Assembly (NCBI GenBank): GCA_902491915.1 | Contig: CABUJL010000044.1 | Span: 1-13,698, forward strand | Length of the DNA: 13,698 nucleotides | Source of the DNA: an uncultured Collinsella sp. | GTDB taxonomy: Bacteria; Actinomycetota; Coriobacteriia; Coriobacteriales; Coriobacteriaceae | Direction: 5' to 3' | Notes under the pieces: model-generated | Seen by the model: only the letters and a program-made list of their open reading frames with translations | What the model was told of the DNA's origin: nothing | Databases searched by the model: none | Shown: positions 13,421 through 13,698 of the stretch, in pieces | Layout of the letters: each line of letters begins with the position of its first letter | How positions within the stretch are numbered: the first letter of the stretch is position 1 | Made by a program: the position numbers and the translations under genes

Positions 13421-13454
13421 GAAGGGGGCTCCTTGCCAACAAGGAGCCCCCTTC
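13421..13454. terminator. Strong bidirectional hairpin terminator after polA
   Basis: Perfect 15-bp arms (GAAGGGGGCTCCTTG, 13421-13435, with 13440-13454) around a CCAA loop, 34 bases after the polA stop. T-rich sequence follows on the minus strand (TGGTTTTGGTTACTTT), while the plus-strand tail is only CATTCC. The placement suits two converging transcripts. Confidence 0.82.
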
Positions 13455-13521
13455 ATTCCAAAAAAATCAGCCAAGTATCTAGACGCCAAGACGCCATCCA
13501 GGCGGCAAGCAAGTCACCGCA

Positions 13522-13651
13522 GGACCTGACCGGGCGAGGCGGGTAAGTTTTTCGTAGATTCCGCACGAGCCGGAAAGCACTTAATGTGCTTTCCGAGCGA
13601 GCCCAGGACCTGACCGAGCGAAAAACTTACCCGCCTCGCCCGGCCAGGTCC
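13522..13651. repeat. Long nested palindromic element, possible structured RNA or repeat
   Basis: 33-base arms (13522-13554 and 13619-13651) match in 32 positions when one is reverse-complemented; the arms include CGGGCGAGGCGGGTAAG. Inside is a perfect 10-bp hairpin CGGAAAGCAC-TTAAT-GTGCTTTCCG (13571-13595). The 13-base CAGGACCTGACCG occurs twice in direct orientation (13520-13532 and 13604-13616), while its partner CAGGTCC occurs once, so two foldings compete. No reading frame of note is present. With the terminator it fills the 276 bases between polA and the possible gene end at 13663. Confidence 0.8.
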
Positions 13652-13662
13652 GATGAGCTACG

Positions 13663-13698
13663 TTAACGAGCCGCCAAGATGGCGTCGATGAGCGTCAG
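13663..13698 (-). CDS. Possible C-terminal end of a gene cut by the right edge
   Basis: On the minus strand the window opens in frame with eleven codons reading LTLIDAILAAR and then TAA (13665-13663). The composition and the helix-like ending look like a protein C-terminus, and a gene converging on polA would suit the bidirectional terminator and hairpin between them. Eleven codons are too few to name a product or be sure it is coding. Confidence 0.3.
   Translation of the reverse strand: MTLIDAILAAR

Noticed and set aside
13499..13660. tRNA or other standard RNA gene in the terminal palindrome
   Set aside because: No cloverleaf, T-loop GTTCGAATC or CCA end; the fold is one long hairpin.

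Overview
The window looks like chromosomal core sequence from a high-GC, Gram-positive-type bacterium. The best guess is a gut Coriobacteriia such as Collinsella. The reasons are strong G/C third positions, Actinobacteria-like PolA and M18 proteins, AGGAG-type ribosome binding sites, and intergenic hairpin repeats that carry TTGCGGTGG or GATCTGTAACAG motifs. The genus is inferred from general resemblance, not from a search. I see no insertion sequence, prophage, CRISPR array, tRNA or rRNA.

Layout, left to right. (1) 1-1357, minus strand: a phosphate uptake pair, pit (PiT permease) followed by a DUF47/PhoU-like accessory gene cut by the left edge. (2) 1608-2719, plus strand: a small protein of unknown function, probably made from a leaderless mRNA, then a Bax inhibitor-1/YccA-like membrane protein with a UUCG terminator. 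(3) 2861-4735, plus strand: a TIGR02452-type PARG-like protein with an unusual acidic insert and a changed catalytic motif, then an SGNH esterase close to the MsAcT arylesterase type; each has a terminator or hairpin after it. (4) 4736-4987: a convergent gap filled by four nested hairpin repeats. (5) 4988-7434, minus strand: thiamine pyrimidine synthesis. A TPP riboswitch sits directly on the thiC start site, followed by thiC and then thiD, which also seems to have its own promoter. (6) 7507-8025, plus strand: a membrane-anchored protein of unknown function, divergent from thiC. (7) 8161-10472, minus strand: yaaA and an M18 aminopeptidase, with two related long hairpins on either side of yaaA. 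(8) 10639-13386, plus strand: polA (DNA polymerase I), then a strong terminator, a roughly 130-base palindromic element, and the last codons of a possible minus-strand gene at the right edge.

ThiC makes HMP-P and ThiD phosphorylates it to HMP-PP, so region 5 is one pathway under TPP feedback. Pit and the DUF47 protein form a second functional unit. The remaining genes are housekeeping genes without clear functional links to each other. No complete new defence or metabolic system is visible. The most unusual points are the PolA 5'-nuclease active-site change (Asp to Val), the QEA motif in the PARG-like protein, the riboswitch whose 3' end contains the thiC ribosome binding site, and the palindromic intergenic elements, above all the one at 13522-13651.
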